NCBI RefSeq assembly: GCF_001424485.1
Contig: NZ_LMQC01000019.1
Span: 372,001-436,000 of the forward strand
Direction: 5' to 3'
Origin: Modestobacter sp. Leaf380
GTDB lineage: Bacteria > Actinomycetota > Actinomycetes > Mycobacteriales > Geodermatophilaceae
Length of the DNA: 64,000 bases
Part shown: one piece after another, positions 35,981-44,198 of the stretch
How positions within the stretch are numbered: the first letter of the stretch is position 1
Layout of the letters: each line of letters begins with the position of its first letter
Made by a program: the position numbers and the translations under genes
The notes under the pieces: generated by a model
Seen by the model: the letters and a program-made list of their open reading frames with translations, nothing else
What the model was told of the DNA's origin: nothing
The model's database searches: none

Positions 35981-38900
35981 GTGCTCGAGGCGTGGGGGGT
36001 GGAGGCGACCGACGCCGCCCTCACCGCGCACGTCGGCCCCGAGGTCTTCCGGCGGGCCCTCGCGGTCGCCGACTCCGGCGGCGTGCAGTCCGTCGAGCCC
36101 TCCCCGGACGGCCGGCGGATCAGCGCCACCGTGCGCGGCTCGGCCCCCCAGCCCTACCGGACGACGATGCTGCTGGCCGGCCGCGACCGCGAGGGCTGGA
36201 CCAGCGTCTGCACCTGCCCGGTCGCGGTGGAGTGCAAGCACGCGGTCGCCGCCCTGCTGGTGCTGCGCTCGCGCACAGCGACCGACCCGGGCCCCGTCGT
36301 CCCCGAGTGGGAGCGCGCCCTCGCCGAGCTGGTCGGCGCCCCCGCCGGCCGCGGGTCGGCCCCGGTGCCGGTCGGCCTGCAGTTCGACGTCGCCGCCGAG
36401 CTCGCCGGCCGGGCCTCGGTGGGCGCACCGGGTGCGCGGCCGCGACTGGTGAAGCTGCGCCCCGTCGTCCCCGGGCGGAACGGGCGGTGGGTGCGTACCG
36501 GCATCACCTGGAAGCAGCTGCAGTACGACAACGCGCAGGCCGGCTGGGACCCCACCCACGTGGCCGCGCTGCGCGCGCTGTTCGCCACCCACCAGGCCTC
36601 GCGCAACCAGTACTACTCCTACGCCCCGACCGACGTGTACCTGCACGAGTTCGGCCCGGGCCTGTGGCGGATGCTCGACCAGGCCGTCGGCGACGGCGTC
36701 GCGCTGGTCAGTGCCGGCAGCCGGCCGCGGCCGGTCCTCCTGCTCCAGGACGCCGCCGAGATCGCCGTCGACGCCCGCCGCGGACCCGACGGCGCCCGGC
36801 TGCACGCGGTGCTGCGGGCCGGCGGCCGGGTCCGGGAGGCCGCCCAGCTGTCCTTCCTGGGGCACCCGGCGCACGGCGTCACCGTCTACGAGCCCGACCC
36901 GGGGACGGCGCTGCTCATCGCCCGCCTGGACCGACCGGCCGCCCCGGCGCTGGCCGGCCTGGCCGCCCGGGGCGGCAGCGTCGCCATCCCCGCCGGCGAC
37001 GTCGACCGCTTCCTCCGGGACTGGTACCCCGACCTGCGGGCCCGGGTGCCGGTGGTGTCCGCCGACGACTCGCTGCCACTGCCCGAGGTCGTCACCCCCC
37101 GGCTGTGCCTGACCGTCCGGTACCCCGGCGACCTGTCGGTGGACCTGTCCTGGGAGGTGCAGTACGGGCCGGACCGGTCCTTCCCGCCCGCCCTGGACGA
37201 CACCGAGGAGCCCGGCACCGGCCGGGACCTGCCCGCCGAGCGGGAGCTGGAGCGCCAGCTGCCCGGCGTCGCCGGGGGTCTGCCGGAGCTGTGGACGCTG
37301 GACCGCCGGCTGGCCGTGCACGCCGAGCTGCGCGGCATGGAGGCGATGGAGTTCAGCACCGAGGTGCTGCCCGCGCTGGAGGCCGACCCCGGGCTGGACG
37401 TCGTCCTGCAGGGCGCGCCGCCGGACTACCGGCAGTCCACCTCGGCACCGCAGATCGCCTTCACCGCCAGGGACAACACCTCCTCGGACTGGTTCGACCT
37501 GGGCGTCGCGGTCACGGTCGAGGGCCAGGTGGTGCCCTTCGCGCAGCTCTTCCAGGCCCTGGTCAGCGGCCGGACCCGGCTGATGCTGGTCACCGGCACC
37601 TGGTTCTCCCTGGAGCGCCCGGAGTTCGACCGGCTCCGCGAGCTCATCGAGGAGGCCCGCGGCCTGGAGGACGTGCCCGCCGACGGCGTCGTCGCGGTCA
37701 ACCGGTTCCAGGCCGGCTGGTGGGAGGAGCTGCTCACCCTGGGCGTGCTGGAGGAGCAGAGCACCCGCTGGACCCGCGACGTGCAGGGCCTGCTCGACGG
37801 CGGCACCGCCGACCCGCCCAAGGCCCCCGCCGGGCTGGCCGCGGACCTGCGGCCCTACCAGTACGACGGCTACGCCTGGCTGTCCTTCCTGTGGGACCGG
37901 CGGCTGGGCGGGGTGCTCGCCGACGACATGGGGCTGGGCAAGACCCTGCAGACCCTGGCGCTGCTGGCCCGCGCGCACGAGGCCGGCGAGCTGGACGAGA
38001 CGCCGGTGCTCGTCGTCGCCCCGACCAGCGTGCTGTCCACCTGGGCCCGGGAGGCCGCCCGGTTCACCCCCGACCTGCGGGTGGCCGTCGTCCGGGAGAC
38101 CGAGCGCCGCCGCGGGACGACGCTGGCGCAGCACGTGGCCGGTGCGCACGTCGTCGTCACCTCCTACGCGGTGTTCCGGCTGGAGGACGAGCAGCTGCAG
38201 GCACTGCCCTGGCGCGGGCTGGTGCTCGACGAGGCGCAGACGGTGAAGAACCACCAGGGCCGCACCTACCAGTGCGCCCGCAAGCTCGACGCCCCGTTCA
38301 CCCTGGCGCTGACCGGCACGCCGCTGGAGAACAGCGTGATGGACCTGTGGTCGCTGCTGTCGATCACCGCGCCCGGCCTCTTCCCGGACCCCTCCGCCTT
38401 CACCCACCACTTCCGCACGCCCATCGAGCGCGACGGCGACCGGGAGCGGCTGGCCACGCTGCGCCGCCGGATCCGGCCGCTGGTGCTGCGCCGCACCAAG
38501 GAGGCGGTGGCCCCGGAGCTGCCGCCCAAGCAGGAGCAGGTGCTGGAGGTGACCCTCAACCCCGAGCACGAGAAGCTCTACCAGACCCACCTGCAGCGGG
38601 AGCGGTCCAAGGTGCTCGGCCTGGTCGAGGACATGGCCAAGAACCGGTTCACCATCTTCCAGTCCCTCACCCTGCTGCGGCAGCTGAGCCTGGACCCGGC
38701 GCTGGTGGACCCCGAGTACGCCGACGTCGCCTCCAGCAAGGCCGACGCCTTCGTCGAGCACCTCACCGAGGTCGTCGAGGAGGGCCACCGGGTGCTGGTG
38801 TTCAGCCAGTTCACCCGCTTCCTCAAGCGGATCCGGGACCGGCTGACCGCCGAGGGCATCGACTGGGCCTACCTGGACGGCTCCACCCGCGACCGGGACG

Positions 38901-39235
38901 CCGTCCTGGAGGGCTTCCGCACCGGGACGGCGCCGGTGTTCCTGATCAGCCTGAAGGCCGGCGGCTCGGGCCTGACCATCACCGAGGCCGACTACGTCTA
39001 CGTGCTGGACCCGTGGTGGAACCCGGCGACCGAGGCCCAGGCCGTGGACCGGACGCACCGGATCGGCCAGGACAAGACCGTGATGGTCTACCGGCTCGTC
39101 GCCGCCGGGACCATCGAGGAGAAGGTCATGGAGCTCAAGGCGCGCAAGTCCGAGCTGTTCAGCAACGTGGTGGGGGAGGGCGCACTGTCCTCGGGGGCGC
39201 TCACCGCCGACGACGTGCGCGGGCTCTTCGCCTGA
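35981..39235 (+). CDS. SNF2-family helicase with SWIM zinc finger
   Basis: 1084 residues. A SWIM motif (Cys77, Cys79, Cys85, His87 in VCTCPVAVECKH) is followed by a long middle region and a full SNF2 motor: LADDMGLGKTLQ (about 647), LVLDEAQTVKNH (about 748), TGTPLENSVMDLWSLL, then the C-terminal lobe with YLDGSTRDRDAVLEGF, LKAGGSGLTITEADYV and VDRTHRIGQDKTV. Family members remodel protein-DNA complexes. GTG 35981 is preceded at 6 nt by TAGCCT, suggesting a leaderless mRNA. Confidence 0.94.
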   Translation: MLEAWGVEATDAALTAHVGPEVFRRALAVADSGGVQSVEPSPDGRRISATVRGSAPQPYRTTMLLAGRDREGWTSVCTCPVAVECKHAVAALLVLRSRTATDPGPVVPEWERALAELVGAPAGRGSAPVPVGLQFDVAAELAGRASVGAPGARPRLVKLRPVVPGRNGRWVRTGITWKQLQYDNAQAGWDPTHVAALRALFATHQASRNQYYSYAPTDVYLHEFGPGLWRMLDQAVGDGVALVSAGSRPRPVLLLQDAAEIAVDARRGPDGARLHAVLRAGGRVREAAQLSFLGHPAHGVTVYEPDPGTALLIARLDRPAAPALAGLAARGGSVAIPAGDVDRFLRDWYPDLRARVPVVSADDSLPLPEVVTPRLCLTVRYPGDLSVDLSWEVQYGPDRSFPPALDDTEEPGTGRDLPAERELERQLPGVAGGLPELWTLDRRLAVHAELRGMEAMEFSTEVLPALEADPGLDVVLQGAPPDYRQSTSAPQIAFTARDNTSSDWFDLGVAVTVEGQVVPFAQLFQALVSGRTRLMLVTGTWFSLERPEFDRLRELIEEARGLEDVPADGVVAVNRFQAGWWEELLTLGVLEEQSTRWTRDVQGLLDGGTADPPKAPAGLAADLRPYQYDGYAWLSFLWDRRLGGVLADDMGLGKTLQTLALLARAHEAGELDETPVLVVAPTSVLSTWAREAARFTPDLRVAVVRETERRRGTTLAQHVAGAHVVVTSYAVFRLEDEQLQALPWRGLVLDEAQTVKNHQGRTYQCARKLDAPFTLALTGTPLENSVMDLWSLLSITAPGLFPDPSAFTHHFRTPIERDGDRERLATLRRRIRPLVLRRTKEAVAPELPPKQEQVLEVTLNPEHEKLYQTHLQRERSKVLGLVEDMAKNRFTIFQSLTLLRQLSLDPALVDPEYADVASSKADAFVEHLTEVVEEGHRVLVFSQFTRFLKRIRDRLTAEGIDWAYLDGSTRDRDAVLEGFRTGTAPVFLISLKAGGSGLTITEADYVYVLDPWWNPATEAQAVDRTHRIGQDKTVMVYRLVAAGTIEEKVMELKARKSELFSNVVGEGALSSGALTADDVRGLFA

Positions 39236-39244
39236 CCCCCTCGC

Positions 39245-40078
39245 TCAGTCCTCCACCTGCACCAGGAACCGCCGCACCGCCTCGGTGAACACCTCGGGCT
39301 GCTCGGAGTGCACCCAGTGCCCGGCGTGCTTGACCCGCAGCAGCCGCACCCGGGGGAACAGCTCGGTCATCCGCGGCCGGTCGGACTCCAGCACGTAGGT
39401 GGAGGAGGCGCCGGCGATCCACAGCACCGGGCCGTCGTAGACCGCACCGGGCGGCGGCTCGGGGAACTGTCGCAGCACGCCCAGGTCCCGGCCCAGCAGC
39501 TCCAGGTTCAGCCGCCAGCGCCACCCCTTCGTGCCGTCGCGCACCAGGGACTGCAGCAGGAACGCCCGCACCATGTCGCTGGGCACCGCCGGGCGCAGGG
39601 CGGCGTCGGCGTCCTCCCGGCTGGTGAGGGCGTCCAGGTCGATGGCCCGCATCGCGGCGATGAAGGCCGCGAACGGCGACGCCTCCTCGTCCGGGTCCCC
39701 GGTGCGGCCGCCGGACTCCGGGTAGACCGAGGGGGAGATGTCGACGACGACCAGCGCGCGCAGCAGCTCCGGGTGCCGCAGCGCCAGCTGCATCGCCACC
39801 TTGCCGCCCATCGAGTGCCCGACCAGGGTGACCGGCTCGTCCCAGGAGGCCAGCAGCCGGGCCAGCTGCTCGGCCATGTCCACGTAGTCGACCCGGTCGG
39901 TCCACGGCGAGTGGCCGTGGTCGGGCAGGTCCACCAGCGTCACCCGGTGGCCCTCGTCGGCCAGCCGCCGGGCGATCGTCGTCCAGTTGCGTCCCTGACC
40001 GAACAGCCCGTGCACGAAGGCGACCCGGGGGCCGGCGTCGCCCAGCGTGCGGGTGGCCAGCTCGAGGTCGGCGCTCAC
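39245..40078 (-). CDS. Alpha/beta hydrolase (YbfF-like esterase)
   Basis: 277 residues. VAFVHGLFGQGRNWTTIARRL holds the oxyanion HG, GHSMGGKVAMQLAL the nucleophile Ser, and VKHAGHWVHSEQP the catalytic His. The closest familiar type is the YbfF/PldB acyl esterase group. GTG overlaps the ATP-grasp gene stop (GTGA), so both are co-translated, but a shared pathway is not obvious. Confidence 0.88.
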   Translation of the reverse strand: MSADLELATRTLGDAGPRVAFVHGLFGQGRNWTTIARRLADEGHRVTLVDLPDHGHSPWTDRVDYVDMAEQLARLLASWDEPVTLVGHSMGGKVAMQLALRHPELLRALVVVDISPSVYPESGGRTGDPDEEASPFAAFIAAMRAIDLDALTSREDADAALRPAVPSDMVRAFLLQSLVRDGTKGWRWRLNLELLGRDLGVLRQFPEPPPGAVYDGPVLWIAGASSTYVLESDRPRMTELFPRVRLLRVKHAGHWVHSEQPEVFTEAVRRFLVQVED

Positions 40079-40905
40079 GCCGCGACCCCGGCCAGAGCGG
40101 CCAGCAGCTCGGCGGCCGGGGTGCTGGTCGGCCGGTCGCTGACCTGCCCGTCGCCCAGCTCCACCACCCGCCAGACGCCGTCGGCGCGCCGCACCAGGTC
40201 GACGGTGACGAACGGCAGGCCCAGCGCGGTCACGCCGGCGGCGGGGACGGCGAGGTCGGGGTCCTGCGGCACCTCGCCCGGGGTGTCGGGGTGCGCGGTG
40301 ACCAGCGCGCACCGGCCCCCCACCCACCAGGTGCGGGCCTCGGGGCCGGTGAACTCCTCGAACCGGCGGACGACGACCGACCCCACCAGGTCCTCACCCC
40401 GCAGCTCCACGAACCGGTCAACGACCCGGCGGGCGGCCACCGCGTCGGTGACGTCGGGGACCAGGCAGGCCTCGTGCCAGGAGTGCTTGAGGGACTTGGT
40501 GTGGTCGCGCAGCACGGCGGCACCGCTGCCGAGCCAGGCCGCGTCCCCGCCGGTGTCCCAGCGCGACTCCGGGGTGACCCCGGCCAGCGCCGGGTACCAG
40601 CCGGGCAGCTCGTGGGCGGTCCGGTACTGCTCCGGCGACGTGCGCAGCCGGGTGCCACGGGCCGCCAGCGCCTCGGCCAGCCCGGCGTACTGCCCGCTGC
40701 GCAGCATCCAGCCCCGGTAGACGGCGTCCTCGTCGGCCGGGACGCCGCGCACGGCCCGCGCGAGGTCGGGCTCGGACCGGGTCAGCTCGTCGTGGTCGAC
40801 CAGCGCGACGGTCAGGCCCAGCTCCGCGGCGGCGGCCGCCTCGGGCGCCCAGTGCTCGTCCACCCGACGGGGCGCGAGCGGGTCACGGGGCAGGAGCAGC
40901 AGCAC
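40075..40905 (-). CDS. ATP-grasp domain protein (DUF4343-like)
   Basis: 276 residues. An N-terminal Rossmann-like half (VLLLLPRDPLAPRRV, GLTVALVDHDEL) is followed by an ATP-grasp half: VLRDHTKSLKHSWHEACLVPDV, VVRRFEEFTGPEARTWWV and FVTVDLVRRADGVWRVVELGDGQVSD, which has the Asp and Glu expected for metal binding. These enzymes ligate a carboxylate to an amine or thiol; some modify peptides. Substrate unknown. GTG 40905 follows CACACT by 6 nt. Confidence 0.75.
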   Translation of the reverse strand: MLLLLPRDPLAPRRVDEHWAPEAAAAAELGLTVALVDHDELTRSEPDLARAVRGVPADEDAVYRGWMLRSGQYAGLAEALAARGTRLRTSPEQYRTAHELPGWYPALAGVTPESRWDTGGDAAWLGSGAAVLRDHTKSLKHSWHEACLVPDVTDAVAARRVVDRFVELRGEDLVGSVVVRRFEEFTGPEARTWWVGGRCALVTAHPDTPGEVPQDPDLAVPAAGVTALGLPFVTVDLVRRADGVWRVVELGDGQVSDRPTSTPAAELLAALAGVAA

Positions 40906-40989
40906 GGGACCAGTGTGACGTGCCCGGTAGTCCCCCGACCGTGTCGTGCACCCGGACGGGTGGTCACCCAGGGTCATGGTGTCCCGGTG

Positions 40990-41694
40990 ATGAGCGGAGA
41001 GGCGGTGGTCTGGGCGGGCAGCGGCACCGCCTGGGCGTCGGTCGGGTGGGGCGAGCCGGTCGCCGAGGTGCTGACGAGCCTGGGCTGGCACGTCTCCGTC
41101 GTCCCGTGGGGCGACCCCGCCGCCGAGCACCAGGGCCGGCCCGGCGTGCTGCACGTGTTCACCGGCGGGCTGGAGCCCGTCTCCTCCGGCACCGCCGCGA
41201 TGGCCGACCGGCTCGACGCCGTCCGCGCCGGGCTGGCCGCCGCCGACGCCGACCGGGCCTCCGTCGTGGGCATCTGCCTGGGCGCCCAGATGATCGCCGC
41301 GGTCAGCGGCGACGTACTGCCCGAGGCCGTCCCCGGCGGCGGCGAGGTGGGGACGACGACGCTGCGCGGGCGCGGCGTGCCCGACGTCCACGTGGCCACC
41401 GCGCACGTCCAGCAGGTCCCCGCGTCCTACCTGCGCACCCCCGGCGTCCGGCTGACCTGGACCGACGAGGTCAGCACCGTGCAGGGCTTCACGGTGGGCC
41501 CCCGGGTGGCCGGCGTCCAGTTCCACCCCGAGCTGTGCGTCGTGGAGGCCGGCTGGGCCGGCGCCGCGTTCACCGACCTGCTCACCGTGCCCGCCGCCGT
41601 CGGCGCCCGCGGACCACTGGACCCGGCCCGCTCGCTGGGATCGGTGCTGGCCCTGGCCGGGGCGCAGCGGGTGGTCCGGACGCTGGCCGCCTGA
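40990..41694 (+). CDS. Class I glutamine amidotransferase domain protein
   Basis: 234 residues. Nucleophile Cys in VGICLGAQMIAA and the His-Glu pair in VQFHPELCV complete the triad. It resembles stand-alone GuaA-like GATase domains that hydrolyse glutamine or gamma-glutamyl compounds. The synthetase partner is not adjacent. ATG 40990 is preferred over the preceding GTG. Confidence 0.85.
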   Translation: MSGEAVVWAGSGTAWASVGWGEPVAEVLTSLGWHVSVVPWGDPAAEHQGRPGVLHVFTGGLEPVSSGTAAMADRLDAVRAGLAAADADRASVVGICLGAQMIAAVSGDVLPEAVPGGGEVGTTTLRGRGVPDVHVATAHVQQVPASYLRTPGVRLTWTDEVSTVQGFTVGPRVAGVQFHPELCVVEAGWAGAAFTDLLTVPAAVGARGPLDPARSLGSVLALAGAQRVVRTLAA

Positions 41695-41709
41695 CGCCGT
41701 CCGACCCCC

Positions 41710-41729
41710 GGCCCGGCGCCGGTCGGGCC
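41710..41729 (+). terminator. Possible terminator after the amidotransferase gene
   Basis: GGCCCG (41710-41715) and CGGGCC (41724-41729) form a short hairpin, flanked by a wider TCCGAC/GTCGGA pair. Confidence 0.4.
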
Positions 41730-41798
41730 GCCTGACACGGTTGTCGGACCCCTGACCCAGCGTCGCTCGGGTCCCGCCCCACCCAGCCGAGGAGCCCC

Positions 41799-43562
41799 GT
41801 GCCCGGTCGCCGTCGTCGTGCCAGCCCGACCCGCCGGTCGACGTCGTCCGCGACCCCGCGGGCCGCCGCACCCCGCACGGCCGCGCCCCGCAAGGCCGCA
41901 CCCCGGAAGGCGGCACCCCGGAAGGCGGCCGCACCCGTCACCAGGCCCGCCGCCGGCCCGGGGGAGCGGGTGTGGGTGCTGGCGGTGCCCTTCCGCGCAC
42001 CCGCGCCCGGCGCGGTCTGGGACGCCGACCTGCAGGCCCACGTCTGGGTCGGCGCGCAGCCCCCGCCCGAGCTCGCCGGCTACGTCCCCGGGCCGTACAC
42101 GTTCGAGCGCTTCCTGGAGGACGAGCTCAACGCCGAGCCCCGCCCGCTGCCGGCCGGTGAGCCGATGACCCCCCGGGCCGAGCAGGTCAGCGGGGCGGCC
42201 GCGATCGCTGCGCACGCCGCGGCGGGTGGCCGGATGTTCCTGCTCGGCGACGACCCCGGCGTCGGCAAGACCGGCACCGCGGTGCTGGCCGTGCAGCAGA
42301 TCGCCGCCCAGCGCGGCTCCCGGCGGGTGCTCGTCGTCGCCGACCGGCCGGCAGCCATCACCGTGCCGCACTGGACCCGGTCGATCGCCGCCTTCGGGGA
42401 CGGCGGCCTGCGCTGGTGCGTGACCACCTGGGACCGGCTGGCCAAGGTGCGCTCGCTGTCCTTCGACGTCGTCGTCGCCGACGAGGCGCACATGGTGCGT
42501 CACACCACGACCCAGCGGTGGAAGCACTGGAAGGCGGTGTCCGGGTCGGGTCGGGTGAAGGACGCGCCCTTCGTGCTGCTCACCACCGCCACCCCGGCGC
42601 ACTCCCCGCTGGAGCTGCCCTACCTGGCCCCGCACTTCGCCGCGCTGCACGACGAGCCGCTGCGCGCCTGGTCGGACCTGCCGACCCGGCTCACCGAGCA
42701 CGGGTTCCACGTGGAACGGGGCCGGTACGGCGCCACCTGGACCGAGGACCCCGACGAGCGCCGCGCCGACCTGGCCCGGCTGCGCGGCTGGCTGACCGAC
42801 ACCGACCCGCCCTCCACGCTGCACCGCGCGGCCCCCTGGGGCGACGTGCAGGTGACCGGGACGGCGGTCGAGCTGACCCCGGCCGAGCGGGCGCAGTACG
42901 ACGCCGGCTGGCAGGAGTTCCGGGCCGAGATGCAGCTGGCCCGACGGGCGAAGCAGACCGCCCGCGGCCGGGCGGCCCTGCTCCGGTTCCGGCAGAAGGC
43001 CGGGCTGATCCGGGTGCCGGCGACCGTCGACTGGGTCAAGGCGCAGGTGGAGGCCGACCGGCAGGTCGCGGTGTCGGTGGAGTTCGTGGAGACCGCCGCC
43101 GACCCGATCCGGCAGGCCCTGCTGGACGCCGGCATCGGCGTATCGGGCATCTACGGCCGGGACCGCTTCGACGTCGAGGCCGAGCGGCTGCGCTTCCAGA
43201 CCGGGGAGTCCCGGGTGTGCGTGTTCACCGTGACCGCCTCGATCAGCCTGCACGCCGGGGAGCAGCTGCCCGGTCGGCGCACCGCCTCGACCACCCCGCG
43301 GGTCGGGCTGTTCCACCAGCCCCGGTTCTCCGGCATCGCCGCCCGCCAGGTCACCGGCCGCACCCACCGGGACCACCAGGTCTCCCCGTGGCGGATCGCC
43401 TTCGCCGCCGACACCGTCGAGGAGCAGGTTGCCCGGGTGATGGTCGAGCGCCTCGCCGTCACCGGCTCGACCGCCGGCGGCGACACCGCCGGCCTGCAGC
43501 AGATCGCCGAGCTGCTGGACGCCGACTGGCTCCCCGCCGCCTCCCTCACCGGCGCCGACTGA
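41799..43562 (+). CDS. Superfamily 2 helicase-like protein with a basic Ala/Pro/Lys tail
   Basis: 587 residues. The N-terminal 50 residues hold repeated APRKA units, like histone-H1 tails. The motor has Walker A GDDPGVGKTGT (about 149), box II VVADEAHMV (about 226), a TTATPAHSPLELPY motif III and a motif-VI-like RQVTGRTHRDHQ. Motif VI and the following EEQVARVMVERL recall Strawberry-notch and phage SNF2-like helicases. The gene contains a parS-like site at 42704. GTG 41799 with GAGGAG upstream. DNA-repair or phage-derived origin are both possible. Confidence 0.82.
   Translation: MPGRRRRASPTRRSTSSATPRAAAPRTAAPRKAAPRKAAPRKAAAPVTRPAAGPGERVWVLAVPFRAPAPGAVWDADLQAHVWVGAQPPPELAGYVPGPYTFERFLEDELNAEPRPLPAGEPMTPRAEQVSGAAAIAAHAAAGGRMFLLGDDPGVGKTGTAVLAVQQIAAQRGSRRVLVVADRPAAITVPHWTRSIAAFGDGGLRWCVTTWDRLAKVRSLSFDVVVADEAHMVRHTTTQRWKHWKAVSGSGRVKDAPFVLLTTATPAHSPLELPYLAPHFAALHDEPLRAWSDLPTRLTEHGFHVERGRYGATWTEDPDERRADLARLRGWLTDTDPPSTLHRAAPWGDVQVTGTAVELTPAERAQYDAGWQEFRAEMQLARRAKQTARGRAALLRFRQKAGLIRVPATVDWVKAQVEADRQVAVSVEFVETAADPIRQALLDAGIGVSGIYGRDRFDVEAERLRFQTGESRVCVFTVTASISLHAGEQLPGRRTASTTPRVGLFHQPRFSGIAARQVTGRTHRDHQVSPWRIAFAADTVEEQVARVMVERLAVTGSTAGGDTAGLQQIAELLDADWLPAASLTGAD
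42703..42718. other. parS-like ParB binding site 3
   Basis: GGTTCCACGTGGAACG with perfect 14-bp core GTTCCACGTGGAAC, inside the helicase-like gene (encoding FHVER). Confidence 0.6.
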
Positions 43563-43605
43563 CCGGCCCTCACCCCGCAGCCGCCGCCACAGCCGACATC
43601 GCAGA

Positions 43606-43651
43606 ACGGCGACGCCGACACCGGCGGTGGTGGGCGCGTCGGCGTCGCCGT
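43606..43651. terminator. Bidirectional terminator, 14-bp perfect stem
   Basis: ACGGCGACGCCGAC (43606-43619) pairs perfectly with GTCGGCGTCGCCGT (43638-43651) around 18 nt, between the convergent helicase-like and GNAT genes. Confidence 0.75.
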
Positions 43652-43712
43652 CCTGACGTCTCGGCCCCGCGCGACCCTCGGGCGGGGGCTCAGGCGGGAG
43701 TCGGGCAGGGGC

Positions 43713-44144
43713 TCAGGTGGGGGCGACGACCCGCATCGGGAGGTGCGGGATGCCGTCCTCCAGGTAGTCCTCGCCGGAGCGCACGAAGCCGAAGCGGCCG
43801 TACCAGGCCTCGAGGTACGCCTGGGCGCCGATGTCGACGGTCCGCCCGGCGCACAGCTCCAGACCCCGCGCGATGAGCTGGGCGGACAGGCCCCGGCCGC
43901 GGGCGCCCTGCGCCGTCGCGACCCGGCCGATGGCCCGGTCCTCGCCGTTCTCCAGCACCCGGATGCAGGAGACGGGCACGCCGTCCTCGGCGACCCACAC
44001 GTGCACGGTGCCGGGCTCGGTGTCCCGGCCGTCGAGCTCGGGGTAGGGGCAGGTCTGCTCCACCACGAAGACGTCGACCCGCAGCTCGAGCAGGCCGTAC
44101 AGCTCCAGCGGGGTCAGGTCGGCGAAGCGCTTCTCCACGATCAC
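43713..44144 (-). CDS. GNAT N-acetyltransferase, ElaA type
   Basis: 143 residues. DLTPLELYGLLELRVDVFVVEQTCPYPELDGRD is the ElaA-type opening, and IGRVATAQGARGRGLSAQLI holds the acetyl-CoA phosphate loop (R-x-x-G-R-G). C-terminal YGRFGFVRSGEDYLEDGIPH is typical. Substrate unknown. GTG 44144 follows GAGGAT by 6 nt, which favours it over the upstream TTG at 44162. Confidence 0.88.
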   Translation of the reverse strand: MIVEKRFADLTPLELYGLLELRVDVFVVEQTCPYPELDGRDTEPGTVHVWVAEDGVPVSCIRVLENGEDRAIGRVATAQGARGRGLSAQLIARGLELCAGRTVDIGAQAYLEAWYGRFGFVRSGEDYLEDGIPHLPMRVVAPT

Positions 44145-44198
44145 CGGACCATCCTCACGCAACCGGCCGACCGGGTGGACCGGTCGGCCGGGCGCGGG

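Noticed and set aside
41862-41935. CRISPR-like short direct repeats
   Set aside because: They are contiguous 15-bp units encoding APRKA repeats in a protein tail, with no spacers.
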